The notes beneath the pieces were generated by a model. It did no database searches, was not told the origin of the DNA, and saw only the letters and a program-made list of their open reading frames with translations. Shown here in pieces: positions 1-8,254 of a stretch of 64,000 bases of DNA. Each line of letters begins with the position of its first letter. The stretch's first letter is position 1. The stretch lies in NCBI GenBank assembly GCA_964520475.1, contig CAZFNS010000002.1, positions 62,001 through 126,000 of the forward strand, given 5' to 3'. A program made the position numbers and the translations under genes. Source of the stretch: Ruminobacter sp964520475 (GTDB lineage: Bacteria > Pseudomonadota > Gammaproteobacteria > Enterobacterales > Succinivibrionaceae).

Positions 1-576
1 GCCTGCTGGAAGATCGAATACTCGCTGCAGGACCTCGCGGAGCTCGATCAGAACACCAGCCTCAACGTCGGCCTGATGATCCCGCTCAACGCCGGGCAGT
101 TCCTCGACGCCAACCTGCTGAGTTTCCTGGACGCGATGACGGCCAAGCACCGGATCCAGCCGGGCCGGATCACCTTCGCCCTCACCGAGAACGCCCTGAG
201 CTCCGACATCGAGAACTGCCTGAAGGCGATCGGCGAGCTGAAGACGGCCGGCTACCACATCGCCCTGCAGGATTACACCCCGGGCATGATCGACATGACC
301 TTCATCAGGAAGTACGGGTTCTCCGCGGTGCTCCTGAGCGGCAGCCTCACCGCCGGCGTGCTCGCGAGCGACTACGACCGCTTCATCCTGACCGCCAAGG
401 TCGCCAAATGGCTCCAGAGCATCGAGCCCCTCGTCATGCTCCAGGACGTGAGCAACCGCGTGATCCTCGAGACGTTCCGGGAAACCGGGGTGAGCCTGAT
501 GTGCGGCGCCCTGTTCCCGCGCGGGCAGGACATCAGCGCGGTCAAGGCGAGCATCAACGGCGACGACGGGCAGTAG
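1..576 (+). CDS. C-terminal part of a degenerate EAL-domain protein (partial)
   Basis: The reading frame is open from the first base and ends at TAG 574-576, so the N-terminus lies outside the window. The visible 191 residues fold-match the second half of an EAL (cyclic-di-GMP phosphodiesterase) domain: an N-x-G-Q-F segment, then L-T-E-N at the position of the metal-binding TE motif, then a final beta-strand/helix. Several catalytic positions are altered. The DDFG motif reads Q-D-Y-T, the strand that normally carries the catalytic Lys (KID) reads L-L-S-G, and the AEGVE strand reads L-Q-D-V-S. In the EAL family such proteins usually lack hydrolase activity and act as c-di-GMP binders or protein-interaction modules. 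Domains upstream are unknown. A bidirectional terminator follows the stop codon. Confidence 0.75.
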   Translation, partial: ACWKIEYSLQDLAELDQNTSLNVGLMIPLNAGQFLDANLLSFLDAMTAKHRIQPGRITFALTENALSSDIENCLKAIGELKTAGYHIALQDYTPGMIDMTFIRKYGFSAVLLSGSLTAGVLASDYDRFILTAKVAKWLQSIEPLVMLQDVSNRVILETFRETGVSLMCGALFPRGQDISAVKASINGDDGQ

Positions 577-592
577 CCCGCGCCGTCCGCGC

Positions 593-636
593 AAAAAAAA
601 CCTCCGGGATCGTCCGATCCCGGAGGATTTTTTTTT
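593..636. terminator. Bidirectional rho-independent terminator between the EAL gene and serC
   Basis: An 11-bp perfect stem (601-611 with 616-626, loop GTCC) is flanked by eight A on the left and nine T on the right, so it can terminate the rightward EAL gene and the leftward serC gene. Confidence 0.93.
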
Positions 637-663
637 GCGGGGGCCGCGCCCCCGGGAGCTCCC

Positions 664-1749
664 TTACCCGCGGCTCTTCGCGAAGCGCTCCATGAACGCG
701 ATCAGCGCCTTCACGCCTTCGAGCGGCATGGCGTTGTAGAGACTGGCCCGCATGCCGCCGATGAGCCGGTGCCCCTTCAGCGAGATCAGCCCGTTCGCCT
801 TCGCCTCCGCGAGGAAGTCCGCGTCGAGGGCCGGATCCTTGAGGAAGAACGGAATGTTCATGCGCGAGCGGACCGCCGGGGCGACCTCGTTGCGGTAGAA
901 ATCGGAGCTGTCGAGGAAGTCGTAGAACAGCCCGGACTTCTCTTTGTTGAGGGCCTCCATGGCCTCCACGCCGCCGATGCTCCTGAGCCACTTGAACACC
1001 TTGCCCGCGAAGTACCAGGCGAACGTGTTCGGGGTGTTGAGCATGGAGTTGTTGTCCGCCGTGACCTTATAGTCCCAGATTACCGGGGTGATCGGCTGGG
1101 CGTGCCCGACGAGGTCATCGCGCACGATCACGATGGCGAGCCCCGACGGGCCGATGTTCTTCTGGGCGCCGGCGTACAGCAGGCCGAACTTCGACACGTC
1201 GATGCGGCGCGACAGGATGCACGAGGAGATGTCGGCGACCACCGGGACGGAGCCCGCGTCCACGTCGCCGGAGATTTCGACGCCGTGGATCGTTTCGTTG
1301 AGGCACATGTGGACGTAGGCCGCGGCGGGGTTCAGATCGAGCCCTTTGAGGTTCACGTCGGTCTTGCCTTCGGCGTTCACGAAATCGGCCTTCAGGCGGC
1401 GCACGCGGACGTACTTGGAAGCCTCGTCGGCCGCGTAGCCCGACCAGGCGCCCGTCAGCACGTAATCGGCGGCGTCGTCCGGGGCCGCGAGGTTAAGCGG
1501 CGCGTTCGCGAACACCGCCCGGCCGCCGCCGTGCATGAACAGCACGAGGTAATTGTCCGGGATCGCCATCAGCGCGCGCAGATCGGCCTCCGCCTGCTTG
1601 GCGACGGCCAGGAACTCCCTGGACCGGTGCGAGATCTCGATGACCCCCGCGCCGACGCCCCCGAAGTCGGTAAACTCGTCCCGCACCTCGCGCATCACCG
1701 GCTCGGGCAGCATCGACGGCCCGGCCGAAAAATTATAAACCCTGCTCAT
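664..1749 (-). CDS. serC: Phosphoserine aminotransferase
   Basis: A PLP-dependent enzyme converting 3-phosphohydroxypyruvate plus glutamate to 3-phosphoserine in serine synthesis; it also acts on the pyridoxine precursor in many proteobacteria. The N-terminus M-S-R-V-Y-N-F-S-A-G-P is the SerC signature. The PLP-lysine region reads Y-A-G-A-Q-K-N-I-G-P-S-G, and the C-terminus reads G-G-M-R-A-S-L-Y-N-A. The protein is 361 residues, the usual length. The ATG at 1749 is chosen because GAGGAAGG lies 6 bases upstream; a TTG two codons earlier has no better site. The gene lies downstream of gyrA on the same strand but has its own promoter in the 114-bp gap and ends at a shared terminator. Confidence 0.97.
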   Translation of the reverse strand: MSRVYNFSAGPSMLPEPVMREVRDEFTDFGGVGAGVIEISHRSREFLAVAKQAEADLRALMAIPDNYLVLFMHGGGRAVFANAPLNLAAPDDAADYVLTGAWSGYAADEASKYVRVRRLKADFVNAEGKTDVNLKGLDLNPAAAYVHMCLNETIHGVEISGDVDAGSVPVVADISSCILSRRIDVSKFGLLYAGAQKNIGPSGLAIVIVRDDLVGHAQPITPVIWDYKVTADNNSMLNTPNTFAWYFAGKVFKWLRSIGGVEAMEALNKEKSGLFYDFLDSSDFYRNEVAPAVRSRMNIPFFLKDPALDADFLAEAKANGLISLKGHRLIGGMRASLYNAMPLEGVKALIAFMERFAKSRG

Positions 1750-1808
1750 AAACAACCTTCCTCTTCAAGCCTCCGGCGGCGCCCCGCGGGCGCCGCCTCC
1801 CGAATCCG

Positions 1809-1838
1809 ATTATACCAAAAATCGCCCCGCGCCGTTAA
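1809..1838 (-). promoter_or_regulatory. serC promoter
   Basis: On the minus strand an extended -10 (TGG then TATAAT, 1809-1817) follows a weak -35 TTAACG (1833-1838) at 18-bp spacing. A GC-rich 9-bp hairpin (1775-1797) sits between this promoter and the serC ribosome site. Confidence 0.7.
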
Positions 1839-1863
1839 CCCGGGGGCTTTCCCGGGACGCGCC

Positions 1864-4653
1864 TCACTCCTCCTTCCCGGGGGAGCCGGCGCCGGGCTGC
1901 CCGGCCGCCGGGACCGCAGCTTCGGCCGGATCGCCGCCGGCCACGCGCTGCACGGAAACCAGTTTGATGCCGTCGTCAAGACGGATCAGCCGTACGCCCT
2001 GCGCGTAGCGGGAAATCACCATCAGTTCCCTGGCCCGGGTGCGCACCAGGATGCCGGCGTCGTTAATCAGCACCAGCTCGTCGTTATCGTTGACCTGGGC
2101 CGCCCCGATCACCGCGCCGTTGCGGCTCTCGCCCTTGATGGCGATCACTCCCTTGGTGTTGCGGTTCCGCAGAGGAAAATCGGCCGCCGGGGTGCGCTTG
2201 CCGTAGCCGTTTTCGGTCGCGATGACCACGTACGGGACGCCGTAGTCGACGACGAGCATCGCCACCGTCTTCTGCCCGGGCTCCAGTCGCATGCCCCGGA
2301 TGCCGCGCGCGTCCCGGCCCATCGGCCGCACGCCGCCGCGGTAGTCCGGCCCGAGCGCCGGCGCCGGGCCGGCGTCGTCCCCGGCTTCGTCCCCGCCGTC
2401 TTCCGTTTCGGGCCCGGCGGGGGTTTCCTCGTCCGCCGCCTCGTCCGCCGCGGCCTCCGCGTCGCCGGCGTCGTCGTCCGCCCCGTCTTCCGCGGCCGGC
2501 GGGTAGTACTCGTTGAAGAAGCACGCGCGCCCGTCCGAGCTGAAGAGCGCGATCACGTCGCTGCCCGAGGTGACGGCGGCGTTGACCAGGCTCACGCCCG
2601 GGTCGAGCCTGATGGCGCGCAGGCCGTTGACGCCCGTGTTCCGGAAGGCGCTCAGCCGCGTCTTTTTCACGAAGCCGTTCGAGGTGGCGATGAACAGGAA
2701 GCGGTCGTCGTCGAAGTTGTTCACGGGCACGATCGTCTGCACCGCCTCGCTCTCCCCGAGCTTGAGCATGTTGACGATCGGGCGGCCCTTCGAGTTCGAG
2801 GAGGCCTCCGGGAGGTCGTACACGCTGATCGAGAACACCCGCCCCAGGGACGTGAAGCAGAGCACGGTGTCGTGGGTGTTCACCACGTACATGCTGTCAA
2901 TCGCGTCCTCGTCCCGGACCTGCGTGGCGCGGCGGCCCCGCCCGCCCCGCTTCTGGGCCTCGTACTCGGACAGGGGCTGGTACTTGATGTAGCCCGCGCG
3001 CGACAGCGTGATCACCGCCGGCTCGGCGTCGACCAGATCCTTGCGGGTGATCTCGGAAGTGTTGGTTTCCACGGAGCTGCGCCGCGCGTCGCCGTAGGCG
3101 TCCCGCATGTCCTCGAGCTCCTTCACGATGATGTCCGACAGCATTTCCTCCGAGCCCAGGATCTTCAGGAACTCCCGGATCTGCGCGGTGAGCTCCGCGT
3201 ACTCGGAGGTGATCTTGTCCTGCTCGAGGTTGGTCAGGCGGTGCAGCGGCATGTCGAGGATGGCCGCGGTCTGGGGATCGGACAGGTAGTAGCCGCCGTC
3301 CCGGGCGCCGTACTCGGGGCCGATGTAGTCGGGCTTGCAGAGCTCCCGGCCGTCCGGGCCGAGGGCGATGAGCCCCCCGAGCGCGCCGGCGCCCCAGGGC
3401 CGGGCCTTCAAGGCCTCGTGGGCCGACTGGCGGTCCGCGCTGCCCTTTATCACCGCGATGATCTCGTCGATGCCGGCGAGCGCCACGAGCAGCGCCTCGA
3501 GCCGGTGGGCCCGCTCCCGGGCCACCTTGAGATCGTGGACGGTGCGCCGGGTGACCACCTCCTTGCGGTGCTTGACGAAGCATTCGATGATCTGCTTTAA
3601 GTTGAGCACCTCGGGGCGGTTGTCGACCAGCGCGAGCATGTTGATGGGGAAGGACAGCTGCATCCGGGTCTGCTGGAACAGCTTGTTCAGCACGATCTCC
3701 GGCGACTCGTTCTGGCGGAGGTGGATCTCCAGGCGCACGTTCCGGGTCGAGCCGTTGACCACGCGGGTGATGCCCTCGATGGTCTTGTCGCGGATGCACT
3801 CGCTGATCTTCTTTTCGATCTCGGCGGGGCCCACCCCGTACGGCAGCTCGGTGACGACGATCTTGTGCCGGCCGCCCTCGTCGCCCTCGATCTCGGTCCG
3901 GGCGCGGATCACGGCCTTGCCGTTTCCCGTCCGGTAGGCTCTCCTGATGTCGGCGAGCCCGTAGATGATCCCCCCGGTCGGAAAATCCGGCGCCGGGATG
4001 TACTTCATCAGGTCGTCCACGGTGAGATCCGGGTTCCTTACGAGCGCCGCGACGGCGCCGACCACCTCGCCGAGGTTGTGGGGCGGGATGCTGGTCGCCA
4101 TGCCCACCGCGATGCCCGAGGCGCCGTTCACGAGCAGGTTCGGCAGCTTGTTCGGCATGACCGCGGGGATGGTCTCGCTGTTGTCGTAGTTCGGGACCGT
4201 GTCCACGGTCTCCTTTTCCAGATCCGCCGTCATCTCGCCGCAGATCTTCGACATGCGCACTTCGGTGTAGCGCATCGCCGCCGCCTTGTAGCCGTCGAGG
4301 TCGCCGAAGTTGCCGTGCCCGTCCACCAGCGGGTAGCGCAGCGAAAAATCCTGGGCCATGCGCACGATCGTGTCGTACACGGCCGTGTCGCCGTGCGGGT
4401 GGTACTTGCCGATGACGTCGCCGACCACGCGCGCGGACTTTAAGTGCTTGGTGTTCCAGAAGTTCCGGAGCCGGTACATCGAGTACAGGCTGCGGCGGTG
4501 CACCGGCTTGAGACCGTCCCGGACGTCGGGCAGGGCCCGGTCGACGATCACGCTCATCGCGTAGTTGATGAACGAGCTCCGGAGCTGTTCGGTAATCTTC
4601 ACCGGACGGATATTTTCAGGCAGCGCGTCTCCCGTTGTGCTGTTGTCGCTCAT
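1864..4653 (-). CDS. gyrA: DNA gyrase subunit A
   Basis: The 929-residue breakage-reunion subunit of gyrase, which introduces negative supercoils with GyrB. The winged-helix/tower core is clear. The active-site tyrosine is Tyr129 in A-A-A-M-R-Y-T-E. The quinolone region reads Y-H-P-H-G-D-T-A-V-Y-D, with Thr90 and Asp94 at the E. coli 83/87 positions; Thr is a natural residue here in other gammaproteobacteria. The GyrA box Q-K-R-G-G-R-G separates it from ParC. The C-terminal beta-pinwheel is interrupted at about residues 715-765 by an Ala/Asp/Glu-rich insertion absent from E. coli GyrA, while the acidic C-terminal tail typical of E. coli is weak. Transcription probably starts at an extended -10 about 33 bases upstream. 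The Shine-Dalgarno is poor. Confidence 0.98.
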   Translation of the reverse strand: MSDNSTTGDALPENIRPVKITEQLRSSFINYAMSVIVDRALPDVRDGLKPVHRRSLYSMYRLRNFWNTKHLKSARVVGDVIGKYHPHGDTAVYDTIVRMAQDFSLRYPLVDGHGNFGDLDGYKAAAMRYTEVRMSKICGEMTADLEKETVDTVPNYDNSETIPAVMPNKLPNLLVNGASGIAVGMATSIPPHNLGEVVGAVAALVRNPDLTVDDLMKYIPAPDFPTGGIIYGLADIRRAYRTGNGKAVIRARTEIEGDEGGRHKIVVTELPYGVGPAEIEKKISECIRDKTIEGITRVVNGSTRNVRLEIHLRQNESPEIVLNKLFQQTRMQLSFPINMLALVDNRPEVLNLKQIIECFVKHRKEVVTRRTVHDLKVARERAHRLEALLVALAGIDEIIAVIKGSADRQSAHEALKARPWGAGALGGLIALGPDGRELCKPDYIGPEYGARDGGYYLSDPQTAAILDMPLHRLTNLEQDKITSEYAELTAQIREFLKILGSEEMLSDIIVKELEDMRDAYGDARRSSVETNTSEITRKDLVDAEPAVITLSRAGYIKYQPLSEYEAQKRGGRGRRATQVRDEDAIDSMYVVNTHDTVLCFTSLGRVFSISVYDLPEASSNSKGRPIVNMLKLGESEAVQTIVPVNNFDDDRFLFIATSNGFVKKTRLSAFRNTGVNGLRAIRLDPGVSLVNAAVTSGSDVIALFSSDGRACFFNEYYPPAAEDGADDDAGDAEAAADEAADEETPAGPETEDGGDEAGDDAGPAPALGPDYRGGVRPMGRDARGIRGMRLEPGQKTVAMLVVDYGVPYVVIATENGYGKRTPAADFPLRNRNTKGVIAIKGESRNGAVIGAAQVNDNDELVLINDAGILVRTRARELMVISRYAQGVRLIRLDDGIKLVSVQRVAGGDPAEAAVPAAGQPGAGSPGKEE

Positions 4654-4692
4654 GTCGTTTTCTCGTTAAAAAAATCAATAAAATCAAGGGTT

Positions 4693-4701
4693 ATTATACC
4701 A
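4693..4701 (-). promoter_or_regulatory. gyrA extended -10 promoter
   Basis: TGG followed by a perfect TATAAT on the minus strand, with no convincing -35 at 17 bp. The predicted leader to the gyrA ATG is about 33 bases. The facing gene at 4886 has its own TATAAT at 4845-4850, also without a good -35. Confidence 0.65.
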
Positions 4702-4885
4702 TAAAACCGGTCCGTTTTCATGCGCGCGCCTTACTTCGGAAACCGTCCGGCGCCCGCGTCCCGGGCGCCTCCGGCGGGGCCGCCCGCGCCCCGCCGCGCC
4801 CCGCGGAAACGATTATTCGCCGCCCCGGAACGCCCGCGGCGGTATATAATGAAACACAGCCGCATCGTATCGGGGGAAATCAGCC

Positions 4886-5770
4886 ATGAGCGAGCCATGC
4901 GACGGTCTCGTCGTCGATCTGCACAACCATTCGAACATGTCCGACGGCAGGCACGCGCCCGCCGAGGTCGTCCGCAAGGCCAGAGCCGCGGGCGTGGACG
5001 TGTTCGGGCTCTCCGACCACGACAGCGTCGCGGGGATCGAGGAGGCCCGCCGGGCGGCCCGGGAATGTGGCCTCAGGCTCGTGGCGGGAGTGGAGATCAG
5101 CACCCCGGACAAGATCCACGTCCAGGGCCTGTGCGTGGACTGGGAGCACCCGCGCCTGCGCGCCCTGCTTGCGGATCAGATCCGCAAGCGGGAGGAGAAC
5201 AACCTGCTCATCGACGCCAAGCTGCGCGAGCTCGGCTACCCGGACTGCCTCAAAAACACCGCCGCCATGTTCGCCCAGGGGTCGGTCATCAACAAGTTCT
5301 GCTTCGCCCAGTACCTCGAGAGCATCGGCGCCGCGAAGCGGGGCGCGGGCTACAACAAATTCTTCGGGCCGGAAGGCCTGGTCCCGGTGGCGAGCATCGC
5401 CTGGTGCGGCGTGGAGGAGGCCGTGGCGGTCATACGCGAAGCCGGCGGCATCGCCGTGCTCGCCCACCTGTGGCGCTACTTCGACCCCCGCCGGGCCGTC
5501 AACACCCGCGAGGTCCGCGCGCGCAAGATGCGCGCGCTGACGGAGCGGTTCAGGGACGCGGGCGGCGAGGCCCTGGAAACGGCGGGCACCTCCCAGCGCG
5601 GCCGCTTCGCGCTCGGCTACCCCACGGAGCTGGCGCTCGAATTCGGCCTCTACGCCTCGTGCGGCACCGACTACCACCACGACGGGAAGGATCCGCTCGG
5701 CACCGTCTGGACCGTCGACCCGCGGCTCGTCCCGGTGTGGCGTCACCCGCGGTTCCGCTTCTGCGCCTGA
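4886..5770 (+). CDS. PHP-domain 5'-3' exoribonuclease (RNase AM / YciV family)
   Basis: A 294-residue PHP phosphoesterase. Metal ligands appear in the usual order: D-L-H-N-H-S near residue 11, S-D-H-D-S near 43, G-V-E-I-S-T near 70, L-A-H-L-W near 195 and G-T-D-Y-H-H near 260. The arrangement and the central helical insertion match E. coli YciV (RNase AM), which matures 5' ends of 23S and other rRNAs and hydrolyses 3',5'-bisphosphonucleotides. RNase AM is the best assignment, though other PHP phosphatases share these motifs. The ATG has GGGGGA 9 bases upstream. It converges on trhP with only 13 bases between stops and no hairpin visible in that gap. Confidence 0.85.
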   Translation: MSEPCDGLVVDLHNHSNMSDGRHAPAEVVRKARAAGVDVFGLSDHDSVAGIEEARRAARECGLRLVAGVEISTPDKIHVQGLCVDWEHPRLRALLADQIRKREENNLLIDAKLRELGYPDCLKNTAAMFAQGSVINKFCFAQYLESIGAAKRGAGYNKFFGPEGLVPVASIAWCGVEEAVAVIREAGGIAVLAHLWRYFDPRRAVNTREVRARKMRALTERFRDAGGEALETAGTSQRGRFALGYPTELALEFGLYASCGTDYHHDGKDPLGTVWTVDPRLVPVWRHPRFRFCA

Positions 5771-5783
5771 CCCGCCCGGCCCG

Positions 5784-7097
5784 TCAGGGCCGCGGCGCGG
5801 CGTCCCTTTTCCCGAAATGACGGACGACGATGGCCATCCGGGCCCGCTCCGGCGGGAGCGGGCAGCGGAAGCGCGCGGTGTGGCCCTCGCCCGGCGCGGC
5901 CCGCGCCGGGCGCCCCGCCGCGTCGTAAAGGTTGTCGAGGACGAAGAAGTCCCGCCCGCCCGGGTACATGATCTCCAAGGTGTCGCCGAGTTCGAAGCGG
6001 TTCCGCGCCGCCACCTCCCACAGACCGTCCGTAGTCACCCCGGTGACTTCGCCCGCGAGCCGGCTCCGGTCCGAGACGCTGGCGGCGCGATCCAAATTCT
6101 GGGCCGCCCCGGGCGGCAGTTTCGTGAAAAAGCCCCCGGTGTAGCCGCGGTTCGCGAGCGACTCGAGCTCTTCCTTGAGCTCCGCCGCGATATCCTCGCC
6201 GCGCAGGGCGGCGTCGATGGCGCGGCGGTAGACCGAGGCGGTGCGGGCGCAGTAGTAGAAGGACTTGGTCCGGCCCTCGATCTTGAGGGCGTCGACCCCG
6301 ATCGCGCAGAGCCGCGCGACGTGCTCCACGGCGCGCAGATCGCGGGAGTTCATGATATAGGTGCCGTGCGCGTCCTCATCGCAGGGCATGAGCTCGCCAG
6401 GCCGGGTCGCCTCCTCGAGGAGGCAGGAGAGCGGCGCGCCGCCCTCCGCCGGGACCAGGCCGCCGGCGTCGTCCTCGGCGGCCGGGACGACCCGGTACCG
6501 CCAGCGGCACGAGTTGGTGCAGGCGCCCCGGTTGGCGTCGCGGCGGGCGAGGTAGCCGCTCAGCAGGCAGCGCCCCGAGTAGGCCATGCAGAGCGCCCCG
6601 TGCACGAACGCCTCCAGCTCGACGTCCGGGCACTCGTTCCTGATCTCGGCGATCTCGTCCAGGCTCAGCTCCCGCGACAGGATGACCCGGGCGATCCCCG
6701 CCCGCTCCCAGAAGCGCACCGCCGCGTGGTTGAGGGCGTTGGCCTGCACGGAGAGGTGCACCGGCATGTCCGGGTAAGCGTCGCGCGCCGTCATGATGAG
6801 GCCCGGGTCGGACATGATCAGGGCGTCGGGGCCCATGGCGGCGATATCGGCGAGATCCCTTTTGAATTTCCTGAGATTGAGGTTGTGCGCCTGGATGTTG
6901 ACCACCATGTAGAGCTTTTTGCCCGCGGCGTGCATCTCCCCCACGGCGGCGGCCAGGGTGCGGAAGTCGAACCCGTTGTTGCGGATCCGCAGGCTGTAGC
7001 GCGGCTGCCCCGCGTAGACGGCGTCGGCCCCGTAGGCCGCGGCGTACCGCATGTTCTTGACGGTGCCCGCGGGCGAAAGCAGTTCGGGTTTTTTCAT
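5784..7097 (-). CDS. trhP: U32-family tRNA hydroxylation protein (TrhP/YegQ-type)
   Basis: A 437-residue member of the peptidase U32 family, now known largely as RNA-modification factors; TrhP is needed for prephenate-dependent 5-hydroxyuridine formation at tRNA position 34. The start K-K-P-E-L-L-S-P-A-G and the TIM-barrel motif Y-G-A-D-A-V-Y-A-G are family signatures. Four clustered cysteines (C-M-A-Y-S-G-R-C, then G-A-C-T-N-S-C) match the conserved U32 Cys set that binds an iron-sulfur cluster in relatives. The ATG at 7097 has GGGGGA upstream. A much longer upstream extension of the frame overlaps rdgC antiparallel coding logic and is not used. Family assignment is secure; TrhP rather than RlhA or UbiU/V rests on length and motif similarity. 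Confidence 0.88.
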   Translation of the reverse strand: MKKPELLSPAGTVKNMRYAAAYGADAVYAGQPRYSLRIRNNGFDFRTLAAAVGEMHAAGKKLYMVVNIQAHNLNLRKFKRDLADIAAMGPDALIMSDPGLIMTARDAYPDMPVHLSVQANALNHAAVRFWERAGIARVILSRELSLDEIAEIRNECPDVELEAFVHGALCMAYSGRCLLSGYLARRDANRGACTNSCRWRYRVVPAAEDDAGGLVPAEGGAPLSCLLEEATRPGELMPCDEDAHGTYIMNSRDLRAVEHVARLCAIGVDALKIEGRTKSFYYCARTASVYRRAIDAALRGEDIAAELKEELESLANRGYTGGFFTKLPPGAAQNLDRAASVSDRSRLAGEVTGVTTDGLWEVAARNRFELGDTLEIMYPGGRDFFVLDNLYDAAGRPARAAPGEGHTARFRCPLPPERARMAIVVRHFGKRDAAPRP

Positions 7098-7156
7098 GGA
7101 TGTCCCCCGTGCGGAAAAAAAACCGCCCCGGCGCCCCGCCGAGGCGTCCCGGCGCG

Positions 7157-8056
7157 TTATTTCCCGGTCCCGGCGCCGCCGAAGGCCGCGGCGAGGGAGC
7201 TCACCAGCCGGCCGAGCTCGCCCGCGATCAGGGCGAGATCCGCGTCGAGCCGCGCGGCCGGATCGCCGTCGTAAGACCCGTCCCCGGCCTCCGCGTCGGT
7301 CAGGCGGATCCGCTTCAGGGCGAAGCGGTCGTCCACCACCAGGGCGACCGCCCCGTTCACGGCGAGGGCGAGGCTGGTGACGACCTTGCCGGCCTCGAGA
7401 CAGGCCTTGATCTCGGCCGTGCCCAGATCCTGGTTCCGGGCCTTCACGGAGCCGCCGTCGTCCGCCCTGAACTCCGCCTCCTCCCCGATCTCCACGCCGG
7501 CGGGGCCCGCGCCCGCGGCCACCCACTCGGTCAGGCACTCGCTCACGGACCGGTTGAAGACGAAGGGCTTGGCGGGAAAGCTCCCGAGGCACTGGCGCAG
7601 GAGCGCGACGATGTCCTCGGCGAGTTTGTCGGAGGCCGCGCCGACCGCCGCGCAGCGGCGCGCGGGGCTGATCCAAACCCAGTGCTCGCGGTGGACCCGG
7701 AAGGCCCGCGGCAGGAGCTCGTCGACGATCCGCTCCCGGAGCTCGTCCCGCTCCTTCCGGCCGACCCGGCGCCCCCGGGCGAGCTCGAGTTCCCCGATCC
7801 GCCCGGCGAGCTCCTCGGCGACCACGCTCGCGGGCAGGTTCCGCTTTTCGATCCGGCAGCGGAGGAACCAGTCCCCGCCGACCTTATGGCAGAGCGGCCC
7901 GTCCGCGGCGCCGAGCGGGCTCGCCCAGCCGAGGCTGACCGTGTCCCGGCCGGTGCAGCCCGTGAACCTTCTTTGCGCGAGCAGCCCGTCGAGCTCCTCG
8001 GGACCGTAGGGAAAACCCGCGTCGAGAGCATAGACCCGGGCGTTTTTGAACCACAT
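7157..8056 (-). CDS. rdgC: Recombination-associated protein RdgC
   Basis: A 299-residue protein matching the gammaproteobacterial RdgC length. RdgC forms a dimeric ring around duplex DNA and limits RecA loading; it is also a nucleoid-associated protein. The start M-W-F-K-N-A-R-V-Y matches the family N-terminus. The region C-T-G-R-D-T-V-S-L-G-W-A-S-P and the later R-S-V-S-E-C-L-T-E-W are characteristic conserved blocks. GGAGGA lies 9 bases before the ATG at 8056. The gene is 59 bases upstream of trhP on the same strand; the gap holds a T8 tract after a GC-rich stretch that could partly terminate. Confidence 0.95.
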   Translation of the reverse strand: MWFKNARVYALDAGFPYGPEELDGLLAQRRFTGCTGRDTVSLGWASPLGAADGPLCHKVGGDWFLRCRIEKRNLPASVVAEELAGRIGELELARGRRVGRKERDELRERIVDELLPRAFRVHREHWVWISPARRCAAVGAASDKLAEDIVALLRQCLGSFPAKPFVFNRSVSECLTEWVAAGAGPAGVEIGEEAEFRADDGGSVKARNQDLGTAEIKACLEAGKVVTSLALAVNGAVALVVDDRFALKRIRLTDAEAGDGSYDGDPAARLDADLALIAGELGRLVSSLAAAFGGAGTGK

Positions 8057-8254
8057 CTTCGCATTCCTCCGATAGTTAAAGCGCCGCGGCGCCGGCGGGC
8101 CCCCGCGGCCCGCCGGTTCCGGAATCCGTGTATTATATACGGGATCGCCCGCCCGTTTCAAAGGGAACGGCGCCCCCGCCGGCCGGGCCGGGAGCCTTTT
8201 TCGCGCGCGGGAAAAGCCGGGGGCGGCGGATCCCGCCCCGGGGCGGGGACGGGA

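Noticed and set aside
769..3600. Long rightward open frame opposite serC and gyrA, and similar very long frames opposite other genes (for example 7100-9709, 23196-25664, 32722-35667, 20475-22907).
   Set aside because: They mirror real genes in GC-rich DNA with few stop codons, give Arg/Ala/Pro/Gly-rich or His/Asp/Val-rich translations with no family resemblance, and lack ribosome sites.
4381..4395. GyrA Thr90 as an acquired quinolone-resistance change.
   Set aside because: Thr is the natural residue at this position in several gammaproteobacteria, so no resistance claim can be made.
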